From positions 620,001 through 684,000 of the forward strand of contig JAJNPV010000042.1 in NCBI GenBank assembly GCA_021155195.1: a DNA stretch of 64,000 nucleotides. Direction: 5' to 3'. A program made the position numbers and the translations under genes. The notes beneath the pieces are model-generated. The model searched no databases and was not told the DNA's origin. It saw only the letters and a program-made list of their open reading frames with translations. Below are positions 44,598-53,589 of the stretch, one piece after another (the first letter of the stretch is position 1; each line of letters starts with the position of its first letter). The DNA comes from Ohtaekwangia sp. GTDB lineage: Bacteria; Bacteroidota; Bacteroidia; Cytophagales; Cyclobacteriaceae.

Positions 44598-45596
44598 TTA
44601 CCAACGTATCAATGCCGATGCCCATGTAAATCCACTTCCAAAGGCGGCTAAACAAATTACGTCATTTTCTTTGATTCTTCCTTCTGCCCACGCTTCGCTC
44701 ATCGCAATAGGAATGGATGCAGCTGTGGTGTTTCCATAGCGCATGATGTTGTTATAAATTTTTGAATCGGGGAGTTCCATTTTTTGTTGAATGAACTGAC
44801 TGATGCGCAGGTTTGCCTGATGGGGAACCAACAAACTGATATCTTCTTTTTTCATTCCGTTGGCGTTAAGGGCTTCGTTGATTACTTCCATAAATCGCAC
44901 GACAGCATGCTTAAAAACCTGGCTGCCATTCATCACTACTTTAAAATGTGTTGTGTCCAGAATTTGTTCAGGTTGTCTTTCTTCGCGGGTGCGACTGCTG
45001 CCCGGATCGCGCACGTACAATTCTTCTGCAAAGCGTCCATCAGAATGTAGATGAGTTGAAAGGATGCCCGGCTTTTCGTTGGGTTGTAAGATGGCAGCCC
45101 CGGCACCATCGGCAAAAATAACTGCCGTGTTGCGACCGCGTGTAGTAGGATCAATGGCGGTAGACTGAATCTCGGCACCCACTACCAAAATAGTTTTATA
45201 CATGCCCGATTTTATGAATTGATCGGCTACTGAAAGTGCGTAGATAAATCCTGAACACGCATTACGAATATCCAATGCGCCAATGCTTTCTAAGCCTAAT
45301 TCGCGTTGCAACAGCACACCCGAACCTGGAAAGAAATAATCGGGAGTAATGGTAGCGAATACAATGAACTCAATATCTTTTTCGGTGAGTTTGGCTCGTT
45401 CAAGCGCCATGCGAGTTGCTTTGGCGGCCATGTTGGCAACGGTATCCTTGGCGGGATCAATCCATCTTCTTTCTTTAATGCCGGTTCGTTCGGTAATCCA
45501 TTCGTCATTGGTATCCATCATGGCGGAAAGTTGTTCGTTGGTTACAACCGTTTCGGGAACATGATGACCAAGCCCTACAATCTTAGAATAGCGCAT
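44598..45596 (-). CDS. fabH: Beta-ketoacyl-ACP synthase III
   Basis: A 332-residue thiolase-fold enzyme that starts fatty-acid chains by condensing acetyl-CoA with malonyl-ACP. The catalytic triad is visible: Cys114 in RNACSGFIYAL, His in LLVPHQANLR (about residue 258) and Asn in RYGNTTAASIP (about residue 288). The N-terminal DEWITERTGI motif is classic. There is no plsX or fabD/fabF next to it, so it is an isolated copy; a second fabH in a fatty-acid operon elsewhere is plausible, in which case this one could use a different primer. It heads a minus-strand run with the 74-residue gene and gntP. Confidence 0.93.
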   Translation of the reverse strand: MRYSKIVGLGHHVPETVVTNEQLSAMMDTNDEWITERTGIKERRWIDPAKDTVANMAAKATRMALERAKLTEKDIEFIVFATITPDYFFPGSGVLLQRELGLESIGALDIRNACSGFIYALSVADQFIKSGMYKTILVVGAEIQSTAIDPTTRGRNTAVIFADGAGAAILQPNEKPGILSTHLHSDGRFAEELYVRDPGSSRTREERQPEQILDTTHFKVVMNGSQVFKHAVVRFMEVINEALNANGMKKEDISLLVPHQANLRISQFIQQKMELPDSKIYNNIMRYGNTTAASIPIAMSEAWAEGRIKENDVICLAAFGSGFTWASALIRW

Positions 45597-45736
45597 TCGA
45601 TTTAGACTTTGATAAGCGCACTAAGATAAGGAATTGTAATTGGATAGAATGTATAATCCTTTACTGTAAAGCCTATTCTTATTAAACCTATAATGTGTTA
45701 TAGCTTTTAAATTCAACCACTTTTCATGTTTCTTTG

Positions 45737-45753
45737 TCATACATTATGTATGA
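45737..45753. promoter_or_regulatory. 17-bp perfect palindrome upstream of the CRTAC1-like gene
   Basis: TCATACAT-T-ATGTATGA is a perfect inverted repeat with a one-base centre. It lies about 11 bp upstream of the putative -33 element of the gene starting at 45813, a position that suits an activator, and is built like the 19-bp palindrome ahead of glnN (single central base, A/T-rich arms). Confidence 0.42.
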
Positions 45754-45763
45754 GAACGCGAGA

Positions 45764-45793
45764 TTCGTTACTATTTTTTTTGTATTATTTTTG
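45764..45793 (+). promoter_or_regulatory. Bacteroidota-type promoter for the CRTAC1-like gene
   Basis: TTCG at 45764-45767 (one mismatch to TTTG) and TATTTTTG at 45786-45793 (full match to TAnnTTTG) are 18 bases apart. The -7 element ends 19 bases before the ATG at 45813. Confidence 0.42.
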
Positions 45794-45812
45794 AATCTCA
45801 TTAAATACGAAA

Positions 45813-48236
45813 ATGCGCGTAATTTTAGAGAGATATCTCATACTTGCTTTCTCAATCATATTCAAGGCTTCTCTTTTTGGACAAGTCACCTTTATAGATG
45901 TGGCCGCAAATAAGGGTATAGATTTTTTGCATGGTTCAGGCGCGCCAATCGGTGGTGTTAGTTTTTGCGATTTTAATAAAGATGGATTAGATGATCTTAC
46001 TTTTGCTTCTGGTAAAGGGAAAACTATTTCCTTTTATATAAATAATGGAAATGGGTTTACTCTCCTTGATCCACCTCTTGTGGACAATTTGGACGAAGTG
46101 AAGCAGATACTTTGGATAGATTTTAATAATGATGGCGATAAAGATTTATATTTTACAACACTAGATTCACGGAATTATCTTTATAAGAATAACGGCAATC
46201 TTGAATTGAGTGATGTGACGGAAAGTGTTGGATTATCGCTGGACATAGCTCCCAATTACGGAGCGGCTTGGGGTGATATAGACCGGGATGGATGGCTCGA
46301 TTTGATGTTAACCGAAAAGAAAATCACACAATCTGTATCCTCAACAAATCGATTATTTCGTAATCTTGGCAACGGAAGTTTTGAGGAAATCACCAACTCC
46401 TCGGGTCTAGTTGAGCAAAAAAATCCATTTGTCATCTCTTTTATTGATTACAACAACGACCTATGGCCCGATATATATATTGCACAGGATAAGAATAGGA
46501 TTAACAGTCTCTTTTCAAATCAGCATAATAAGGGATTTAAAAATATTTCTAAAATCACCAACTCCGATCTGTCAATGTTTGGTATGTCAGTTGCGTCTGA
46601 GGATATTGATGGTAATGGAACGGCTGAGATTTATATAACTAATACAATTGGTAATAAGTTGTTATTAAATTATACTCAGATATATTCAGAGGAAGCTAAC
46701 AAGCGTGGTGTTGATTTGATTGGTGGAACTTCATGGGGTGCGAGTTTCCTTGACTCTGAAAATGATGGCGATCAAGATTTATATGTAAGTGGGATGCTTG
46801 TCGGAAGCGATGTTGTTTCAAGTGCTTATTATGAAAATGATGGACTTGGAAAGTTTACCAGATCCAAAACTGGGTTTATAGGAGACACGGTAATTAGTTA
46901 TAGTAATGCAGTGGGTGATATTAACAATGATGGATTTATAGATATAGTCGTAAATAATGATCAGCCTTTCAAAGCTCAACTTTGGCAGAATTCCGGGGGA
47001 ACAAATAATTGGATCAAGATTAAATTGAAGGGTGTGATTAGTAATCGTGATGGTATTGGTTCTCGAATTGAGTTGTTTTTGAAGGGAAGGGGGAAAAGTC
47101 ATTTTACCCGAAATGCAGTTAGTTACTTAGGTCAAAATTCTGATTGGATATCTTTTGGATTGGCAAACGCGACTAAGGCCGATTCGATACATGTTTATTG
47201 GCCAAGTGGGCATATTGAAAAATTGTATGATATTTTCCCGAATCAAAGAATAGTTGTTGAGGAGGGTTCAATAACTCCAATAACACTTGGACTCAATTTT
47301 TCGGGTATTCAAAGTCGATGCAGAGGTGATAGTGTTTATTTAAGTGCCAATTTGTTTCACAAAGCAACCACTTACCTTTGGTCTACAGGCGACACTACGC
47401 CAGAAATTCTGATCACTAAGTCTGGTGAATATTCAGTACAGATAAATTCGCCTTTTTTGATGAATACATGGAACTCGCCTACAGTCACATTCGAGTTTAA
47501 CAATTATTCAAGGCCACAAATAGAAGCCTTGGTTAAACATGTAACTTGCTATGGATCCAACAACGGAAAAATTAGTACTGAAATAACGGGAGATACTTTC
47601 CCATATTCAATTTTATGGAGTAGTGGCGAAACGGAGCTAGCCATTTCTAATTTACAGCCAGGGTATTATCAGATATCGGTTTCAGATTCTTCACCTTGTC
47701 AGGCAACCAAAAATTTTGTGATTAAAGAACCCGACCCAATCGTTCTATTTCCTCAGATAACAGAAATCTCTTTTGGAAAATTTGCTATTCTGTTAAACCA
47801 ATTTGGCGGTGTTGCTCCTTTTACCTATCAATGGAGTGTATCAGGTGCACCAAGCAAACCGATTCTTACTAACCTTGACCCTGGAAATTATTCAGTAAAT
47901 GTTATTGATGTTAATGGATGCAAGGGATTTCTGGAAATGGTTATTAATGAAAAGGAAATTGTCACAGGGATGGAAAGGGAACTCAGTGCCTTCCATATTT
48001 ATCCAAATCCAATAGATGATAATTACCTGTCAATCCAGGTTGAACCTTTAGGCCAAAAATGCTATGACCTTCAATTTTTCAATGGATTAGGGCAGATGCT
48101 TGTTTCACAACGTTGTGTTGAGAAGGATGAAAACAGAATTGATATTCCTTCTTCTCAATTATTCCCTGGAATTAACTACCTCATTATCCGATCAGATAAT
48201 GAAATTGTATTTAGAAGTCGTTTAATATTAAGATAA
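45813..48236 (+). CDS. CRTAC1-like FG-GAP/ASPIC-UnbV protein with SprB repeat and T9SS type A sorting domain
   Basis: An 807-residue secreted protein. After a signal peptide (ends near LFGQ) come FG-GAP/VCBS beta-propeller repeats with metal-binding loops (DFNKDGLDDL, DFNNDGDKDLYF, DIDRDGWLDLM, DYNNDLWPDIY, DINNDGFIDIVV). An ASPIC/UnbV domain follows at about residues 395-485 (NNWIKIKLKG, RDGIGSRIELF, VYWPSGHIEKL). After that come a SprB-type repeat (CYGSNNGKISTEI) and a second similar one, then the final 80 residues form a type A T9SS sorting domain (FHIYPNPIDDNYLSI). It should be exported and probably surface-bound. Its 3' end is one base from the convergent haloperoxidase. Confidence 0.9.
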   Translation: MRVILERYLILAFSIIFKASLFGQVTFIDVAANKGIDFLHGSGAPIGGVSFCDFNKDGLDDLTFASGKGKTISFYINNGNGFTLLDPPLVDNLDEVKQILWIDFNNDGDKDLYFTTLDSRNYLYKNNGNLELSDVTESVGLSLDIAPNYGAAWGDIDRDGWLDLMLTEKKITQSVSSTNRLFRNLGNGSFEEITNSSGLVEQKNPFVISFIDYNNDLWPDIYIAQDKNRINSLFSNQHNKGFKNISKITNSDLSMFGMSVASEDIDGNGTAEIYITNTIGNKLLLNYTQIYSEEANKRGVDLIGGTSWGASFLDSENDGDQDLYVSGMLVGSDVVSSAYYENDGLGKFTRSKTGFIGDTVISYSNAVGDINNDGFIDIVVNNDQPFKAQLWQNSGGTNNWIKIKLKGVISNRDGIGSRIELFLKGRGKSHFTRNAVSYLGQNSDWISFGLANATKADSIHVYWPSGHIEKLYDIFPNQRIVVEEGSITPITLGLNFSGIQSRCRGDSVYLSANLFHKATTYLWSTGDTTPEILITKSGEYSVQINSPFLMNTWNSPTVTFEFNNYSRPQIEALVKHVTCYGSNNGKISTEITGDTFPYSILWSSGETELAISNLQPGYYQISVSDSSPCQATKNFVIKEPDPIVLFPQITEISFGKFAILLNQFGGVAPFTYQWSVSGAPSKPILTNLDPGNYSVNVIDVNGCKGFLEMVINEKEIVTGMERELSAFHIYPNPIDDNYLSIQVEPLGQKCYDLQFFNGLGQMLVSQRCVEKDENRIDIPSSQLFPGINYLIIRSDNEIVFRSRLILR

Positions 48237-48237
48237 G

Positions 48238-50427
48238 TTAATTGACAATGAGTCGCTGTGAAGATTTTGTATTGTCAACTGTGATCTGTACTAAATAAAG
48301 GCCTGGATTCATATCGTGTAAATCGATTCGCACAAAATTTGAAGTTGATCTTTCATATAACTCTTTTTTAATACATGCTCCATGCATATCGAGTATTTTA
48401 ATGGTAATTGATTGGGTATTTTTATTCACTTCAAGCCAGGCAAAGTCTTGAGTTGGATTTGGATACAATTGAAAGGAAGTTACTTTTGAATCTTCAGTTG
48501 AAGTAATCAGGCCATCAAAATATTTTTCAGCAAGGGAAAATGCGTTAACACCTATTTTCGCTCCTATTTTACGTCCTGCAATATCATCGGCAGGCACATG
48601 TATTCCGCCCCAGATTCGAGACAGGCTTGTTTGATCGGAAGCATCACGATAGGTAGCCCATTGTAAAGTAATGTCCGTGCTCGGCCCTTCTTCAAACACC
48701 AGAAATGAATTTTTATCAGCAACAAATTCACTCATGCCTCCCGGAAAGAATGGATCACCCGTTAGTAAGGTTAATACTTCAGCAGCTGCACGCGAAAATG
48801 TTGAGTGGCCTGAAATATAACCAGCAAACGGAGGGGTTACAAAAGTGGGTCGTTGATATGGCCACCAATTTTCTGCCAGGATCCAGTCAACACCAGCAAT
48901 ATCAGTTTCTGGATTTACTACAAAATCAGGTCCACGCCAGCTCCTTAATTTTATCTTCCCTGCATTTTCTGAGGCACTTCCTTCAAGAGGATCACCAGCT
49001 AGAACTTGTTCAATGAGCCCAGTTAATAGGGGTATTCCGCTAACATTATAGTTATTAAGGGCGGAATTGGAGCTCTGGCCCAAATCTGCCATATACCTCA
49101 AACCAGAAATTGGGCGAACATAATCATAGCAACCCTTAATACTCCAAGCAGCTATAGCAGCATCATGAACTGCCCCACCCAAAGCAAAGTAGGCCTTTAC
49201 ATCCCATTCTAAATTTCCAAGTGTTGTACCTTGGCCTCTAAATTTTTTTACGAACAGCGGATGGTCACTTACATAATTTAAAATTGTGAACCAATGGCCT
49301 GGAGGTGTTTCTGATGTGGGTCCGTCTGCCCAGAACTCCGCGAGTACTCTTGTATAATCGCCTCGATGAACAATTTGAGATTGGTATGGTAAACCTGTTT
49401 TGGGATTAACTAACCACCCTTCGCCACTATCTCCACCATCTCTGAGTTTATAAAATTTTTTATATTCTTCAAAAGAGTTGGGTAGAGTTTTGTTATTTCC
49501 AATGGAAGCTGGCGAAATATCCCACATAACATCATCGGCTGGATCCATGTGAGATGACCAAGCTGATACAAGGCTCATATTCCATTTATATTCTTCGTCA
49601 GTAGTTTGACCGAGATAAGGAGGTGGTCCAGGATCTTTATAGACTTTGTATGTGTCACCACTTCGGGTAAATATTTTTAAATCATCGTGATTCATTGAGA
49701 AGGGAACAACGTTGCCCCACTCTGCACTTAAGAAGGGTGGAATACTTCCTGGAATTGGATTTCCTGATTGATCAATGAAGACATCAAGTCTTAATGGCTG
49801 CCATCGATTTGGATCAATCATAGTTGGATTTCCAGGCTTTGCGGGCTCAAGGGCTGGATTGATGGGCGCGTAATAGAGATTTTGATAATTAGAGATTTCA
49901 TTTGATCCATCCTGAAGTCCAAAATTGATCATGCACTGTGCAATGTAATTGCCTAGTGCCGCTGGGTCTTGTGAAGTATAGTTAACAGAACGGTTTGCAG
50001 TGTCATAGCCTAATTCAATCATGAGATCGGAAAATCTTTTAAGAGATTGATTAGCACCTGGTGATTTCTTAAACCGATGAGAAAGTAATCTGTACATGGC
50101 ATAACTAATTACTTCTTCGCGCGCCTTATCTTTGTCTACAGGCACACTGATTCCTTCGAATGGGCAGACGAAATCATTAATTGAGGATCCTAAAAGAAAG
50201 GGCTTTGCAATAGCATCGTAAGCAGCCCATGCATCGAACATAACAACAGAAGAATGAAATAAATTTCGAGCATGAACGGTAGGTCGCGCCAGGTCAATAC
50301 GAATGGCATTAAGTAGTTCATTATTCCATTTTCTGGCCACCGAATGCTGACCAATTAGTGAGAATGAAATCAATATGAATAAGTGAAGAACAAAAAAGTA
50401 CCTAAATTGACCGCTTATTTTTATCAC
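48238..50427 (-). CDS. Vanadium-dependent haloperoxidase-like (PAP2) protein with T9SS type A sorting domain
   Basis: A 729-residue exported protein. The three PAP2/vanadate-binding motifs are all present: KGCYDYVRP (KX6RP) near residue 436, the GH of YISGHSTFSRA near 537 and SRIWGGIHVPADD (SRX5HX3D) near 605. These fit the vanadate-binding site of haloperoxidase relatives. The signal peptide covers roughly the first 26 residues, and the last 80 residues form a type A T9SS domain (FQLYPNPTQDFAWLEV). Function: oxidation of halides by hydrogen peroxide, or acid phosphatase activity; sequence alone cannot choose. It converges on the CRTAC1-like gene with a one-base gap. Confidence 0.9.
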   Translation of the reverse strand: MIKISGQFRYFFVLHLFILISFSLIGQHSVARKWNNELLNAIRIDLARPTVHARNLFHSSVVMFDAWAAYDAIAKPFLLGSSINDFVCPFEGISVPVDKDKAREEVISYAMYRLLSHRFKKSPGANQSLKRFSDLMIELGYDTANRSVNYTSQDPAALGNYIAQCMINFGLQDGSNEISNYQNLYYAPINPALEPAKPGNPTMIDPNRWQPLRLDVFIDQSGNPIPGSIPPFLSAEWGNVVPFSMNHDDLKIFTRSGDTYKVYKDPGPPPYLGQTTDEEYKWNMSLVSAWSSHMDPADDVMWDISPASIGNNKTLPNSFEEYKKFYKLRDGGDSGEGWLVNPKTGLPYQSQIVHRGDYTRVLAEFWADGPTSETPPGHWFTILNYVSDHPLFVKKFRGQGTTLGNLEWDVKAYFALGGAVHDAAIAAWSIKGCYDYVRPISGLRYMADLGQSSNSALNNYNVSGIPLLTGLIEQVLAGDPLEGSASENAGKIKLRSWRGPDFVVNPETDIAGVDWILAENWWPYQRPTFVTPPFAGYISGHSTFSRAAAEVLTLLTGDPFFPGGMSEFVADKNSFLVFEEGPSTDITLQWATYRDASDQTSLSRIWGGIHVPADDIAGRKIGAKIGVNAFSLAEKYFDGLITSTEDSKVTSFQLYPNPTQDFAWLEVNKNTQSITIKILDMHGACIKKELYERSTSNFVRIDLHDMNPGLYLVQITVDNTKSSQRLIVN

Positions 50428-50478
50428 GGAACAAATTTAATTTTAATCAATGAGGTGCCAAGTACATTTTACGAAATT

Positions 50479-53418
50479 CTACAACACCACGTTCACAATC
50501 TTACCAATCACCACAATTACTTTCTTGGGAGGTTTTCCTTCCGTCCATTTTTGGACTACTTCTGAGGCAAGCACCGTTTTCTCTATTTCTTCTTTGGAAA
50601 CATCCAATCCAAAATCCATTTGAGCACGCACTTTTCCATTGATGGAGATCGGATAACTGAATGAACTTTCGATCAAGTATTGTTCATCGTATTTAGGGAA
50701 CGTTGCATTCAACACGGTATCAGAATGACCGAGCAACGACCACAGCTCTTCTGTAACGTGTGGCGCAAAAGGAGAGAGGGCAATTACTAATGGCTCAATG
50801 ATCGCACGCTTATTACATTTGAGTGATGATAGTTCGTTGGCGCAAATCATGAACTCACTCACCGAAGTATTGAACGAAAAGTTTTCAATATCCTGTTCAA
50901 CTTTCTTAAGTGTTTTGTGAAGCACTTTTAATTCTTCCTTCGTAGGCTCGGCATCACTGACTTTAAATTTGCCGGTGTTATCATGAACTAAATTCCAGAA
51001 GCGTCTTAAAAATTTATATACGCCATCAATGCCTTGCGTACTCCAGGGTTTGGATTGCTCCAACGGACCAAGAAACATTTCGTACATGCGAAGTGTGTCG
51101 GCTCCGTAGCTATCAATAATCTGATCAGGATTTACCACATTGAAATATGACTTACTCATTTTTTCAATGGCGCTTCCGCAGATGTATTTGCCGTCTTCCT
51201 CAAGAATAAATTCTGCATTAGTAAAATCTGGCTTCCATTTTTTGAATGCAGCGGTATTTAATTCTAAACCAACGACAATACTTATATCCACATGAAGTGG
51301 GGTTATCTTAATTGGTTTGTTATTAAGATGATCGGAAACAATTTTTTCACCTAACTTCAAAACAAGAAGTCTTCTCAGTTCCTCTTCACTTAATCTATTT
51401 GAGATAAATGCTTCATAGTAGCTTTGGGAAATGAATATTTCTTTTTCACTATTAGTTACTTTAACTGAATCGGTTTCGAGATTTAGATCCACAACAATAT
51501 TTCTAGTAACTCTAAACACAAATCTAGAATCACCCGTAATCTTTCCTTGATTGATTAACTTCTTAAATGGTTCATCAAAATTCAGGTAGCCTAAGTCGTG
51601 GAGAACTTTGGTCCATAGGCGTGCATACAACAAATGTGCAACCGCATGTTCAGAACCCCCTACATATACATCCACTTGATTCCAATAGTCCAAGGCTTTC
51701 TTATCCGCGAAAGCGGTAGGATTGTGAGGATCCATATAACGCAAGAAATACCAGGCTGCACCTGCGTGCGTAGGCATGGTATTGCTATCATGTTTTAATC
51801 CAGGAGCAAAGTTTATCCAGTCGTGCAAGTTGGCCAACGGACCTTCACCATTGCCACTCGGTTTAAAATTATCAGAAGGCGGAAGTTCTAATGGCAACTC
51901 ACTTTCCTTCATCGCATACGGCATGTCATCTTTAAACACAACGGGGAAGGGTTCGCCCCAATAACGTTGACGACTCCACCCTGCATCGCGCATTTTATAA
52001 TTTACTTGTCGCTTGCCGATGCCCATTTCTTCGAGCTTGGTAGCCACCAAATCAATGGCCTTGTGCATCACCATCCCGTTAAGGAAATCAGAGTTTTCTA
52101 AAATGGCTTCCTTGGTTGGGTTTGCTTCTTCACCGTTGTAATGTGAGCCAATTATATTGGTAATGGGTAAGTTGAAATGTTTGGCAAATTTATGATCGCG
52201 TTCATCGCCACACGGCACCGCCATGATGGCACCCGTTCCATAACCCGCCAACACATACTCACTAATCCAGATCGGAATTTCTCTTCCGTTGAACGGATTG
52301 ATTGCATAAGCTCCGGTAAACGCACCCGTTATTTTCTTAACTTCTGCCATGCGCTCCACTTCACTTCGGCTTTCAACATATTTTAAGTAAGCATCAATGT
52401 CGTTTTGCTGTTCTTTAGTAGTAATCTTTTTTACGAGTTCATGCTCAGGAGCAATCACCATAAAGTCAACGCCAAAAATGGTGTCGGGGCGGGTGGTGAA
52501 TACAGTCAATTGAAAATTGTCAATTGTCAATTGAAAATTGATTAATGCTCCCACACTCTTCCCAATCCAGTTGCGCTGAATTTCTTTCATCGAATCGCTG
52601 AAGTCGATTTCGTTCAAGCCTTTCAATAATCGTTCGGCATATTCAGTGATTCGCAAACTCCACTGCCGCATTTGTTTTTTTACTACCGGAAATCCACCGC
52701 GATAACTTACACCATTGATTACCTCATCGTTGGCCAAGACGGTGCCTAACGCCTCGCACCAGTTTACATCAGTGTACGCCAGGTAAGCGAGACGATACTC
52801 CATTAAGATTTCTTGCTGCTCCCTTTCAGAATATGCCTTCCAGTTAGCTGCGCTAAATTCTTGAACCTTGAATTTCGAATTTGGAACCGGATGGTTTTTG
52901 TTACCTTCCGTTTCAAAAATTTTAATCAACTCCGAAATGCGTTCTGCTTTTTCTTTTTTACGGTTGAACCAGCTATCAAAAATCTGTAAGAAGATCCATT
53001 GCGTCCATTTGTAATAGGTGGGGTCGCAGGTTTGTACTTCACGACTCCAGTCATACGAAAAACCAATATTGCCTAACTGTCTTTTAAAGTTGTTGATGTT
53101 ATCGGCAGTAGATACGGCCGGGTGAATGCCATGCTCTAATGCATATTGTTCGGCTGGCAAGCCAAAGGCATCGAAGCCCATAGGGTGCAAGACATTAAAT
53201 CCCTGAATGCGCTTGTATCGCGCAACAATATCAGAAGCGATGTACCCCAGCGGGTGACCCACATGCAAGCCCGCCCCGGACGGGTAGGGGAACATATCAA
53301 GCACATAGTATTTGGGCTTGTCCGTATCATTAGACACTTTATAAACCTCTTTCTCAACCCAGGTTTTGCGCCATTTTTCTTCAATTCGCTTGATCTCGTC
53401 TTTCGTGTACTCAGCCAT
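50479..53418 (-). CDS. leuS: Leucyl-tRNA synthetase with repeat-derived insertions
   Basis: A 979-residue class I synthetase that charges tRNA-Leu. The HIGH motif is LHVGHPLGY near residue 52, KMSKS is in EKMSKSYFNV near residue 750, the editing-domain entry is TTRPDTIFG near residue 309, and the anticodon-binding domain fills the C-terminus. Start MAEYTKDEIKRIEEKW is typical. At 979 residues it is longer than I expect for the phylum (about 920-940). Two short stretches are encoded by interspersed repeats: PNSKFKVQEF (residues 179-188) and INFQLTIDNFQLT (residues 293-305). A further insertion of roughly 50 residues precedes KMSKS (about residues 655-715). All are in frame, so the enzyme should be active. 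It lies downstream of a plus-strand accessory group, in the opposite direction. Confidence 0.95.
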   Translation of the reverse strand: MAEYTKDEIKRIEEKWRKTWVEKEVYKVSNDTDKPKYYVLDMFPYPSGAGLHVGHPLGYIASDIVARYKRIQGFNVLHPMGFDAFGLPAEQYALEHGIHPAVSTADNINNFKRQLGNIGFSYDWSREVQTCDPTYYKWTQWIFLQIFDSWFNRKKEKAERISELIKIFETEGNKNHPVPNSKFKVQEFSAANWKAYSEREQQEILMEYRLAYLAYTDVNWCEALGTVLANDEVINGVSYRGGFPVVKKQMRQWSLRITEYAERLLKGLNEIDFSDSMKEIQRNWIGKSVGALINFQLTIDNFQLTVFTTRPDTIFGVDFMVIAPEHELVKKITTKEQQNDIDAYLKYVESRSEVERMAEVKKITGAFTGAYAINPFNGREIPIWISEYVLAGYGTGAIMAVPCGDERDHKFAKHFNLPITNIIGSHYNGEEANPTKEAILENSDFLNGMVMHKAIDLVATKLEEMGIGKRQVNYKMRDAGWSRQRYWGEPFPVVFKDDMPYAMKESELPLELPPSDNFKPSGNGEGPLANLHDWINFAPGLKHDSNTMPTHAGAAWYFLRYMDPHNPTAFADKKALDYWNQVDVYVGGSEHAVAHLLYARLWTKVLHDLGYLNFDEPFKKLINQGKITGDSRFVFRVTRNIVVDLNLETDSVKVTNSEKEIFISQSYYEAFISNRLSEEELRRLLVLKLGEKIVSDHLNNKPIKITPLHVDISIVVGLELNTAAFKKWKPDFTNAEFILEEDGKYICGSAIEKMSKSYFNVVNPDQIIDSYGADTLRMYEMFLGPLEQSKPWSTQGIDGVYKFLRRFWNLVHDNTGKFKVSDAEPTKEELKVLHKTLKKVEQDIENFSFNTSVSEFMICANELSSLKCNKRAIIEPLVIALSPFAPHVTEELWSLLGHSDTVLNATFPKYDEQYLIESSFSYPISINGKVRAQMDFGLDVSKEEIEKTVLASEVVQKWTEGKPPKKVIVVIGKIVNVVL
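52506..52540. repeat. TCAATTGAAAATTG repeat inside leuS
   Basis: Two direct 14-base copies of tcaattgaaaattg (52506-52519 and 52527-52540) flank the half-unit tcaattg. Sequences of this type (tandem caattgt/caattga) are common between genes in Bacteroidota and cyanobacteria (from memory). Here the array encodes NFQLTIDNFQLT in the LeuRS editing-domain entry, directly before TTRPDTIFG. Confidence 0.7.
52861..52888. repeat. TTGAACCTTGAATTTCG / AATTTGGAACC repeat inside leuS
   Basis: This 28-base stretch (ttgaaccttgaatttc, then gaatttggaacc) looks like the intergenic unit built from GTTCCAAATTC and GAAATTCAAGG. In LeuRS it encodes PNSKFKVQEF, which sits in a loop of the catalytic-domain region before the CP1 editing insertion. 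It is independent of the repeat at 52506-52540. Confidence 0.5.
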
Positions 53419-53589
53419 AGAACGGTTTTCTCATTTAAGGACTGCAAAAATAAGCCAATCCTTCGGTTTTTGAAGGGAGAAGGCTGAGTTTGGTGGAAAG
53501 AATCTCTTGTTGATATTAAGGATATGTTGGAGATTAGGGGTTTGCAGCTAGATGATGGCCGTCATGCCGTAAGAGTACAGGGACAGATT

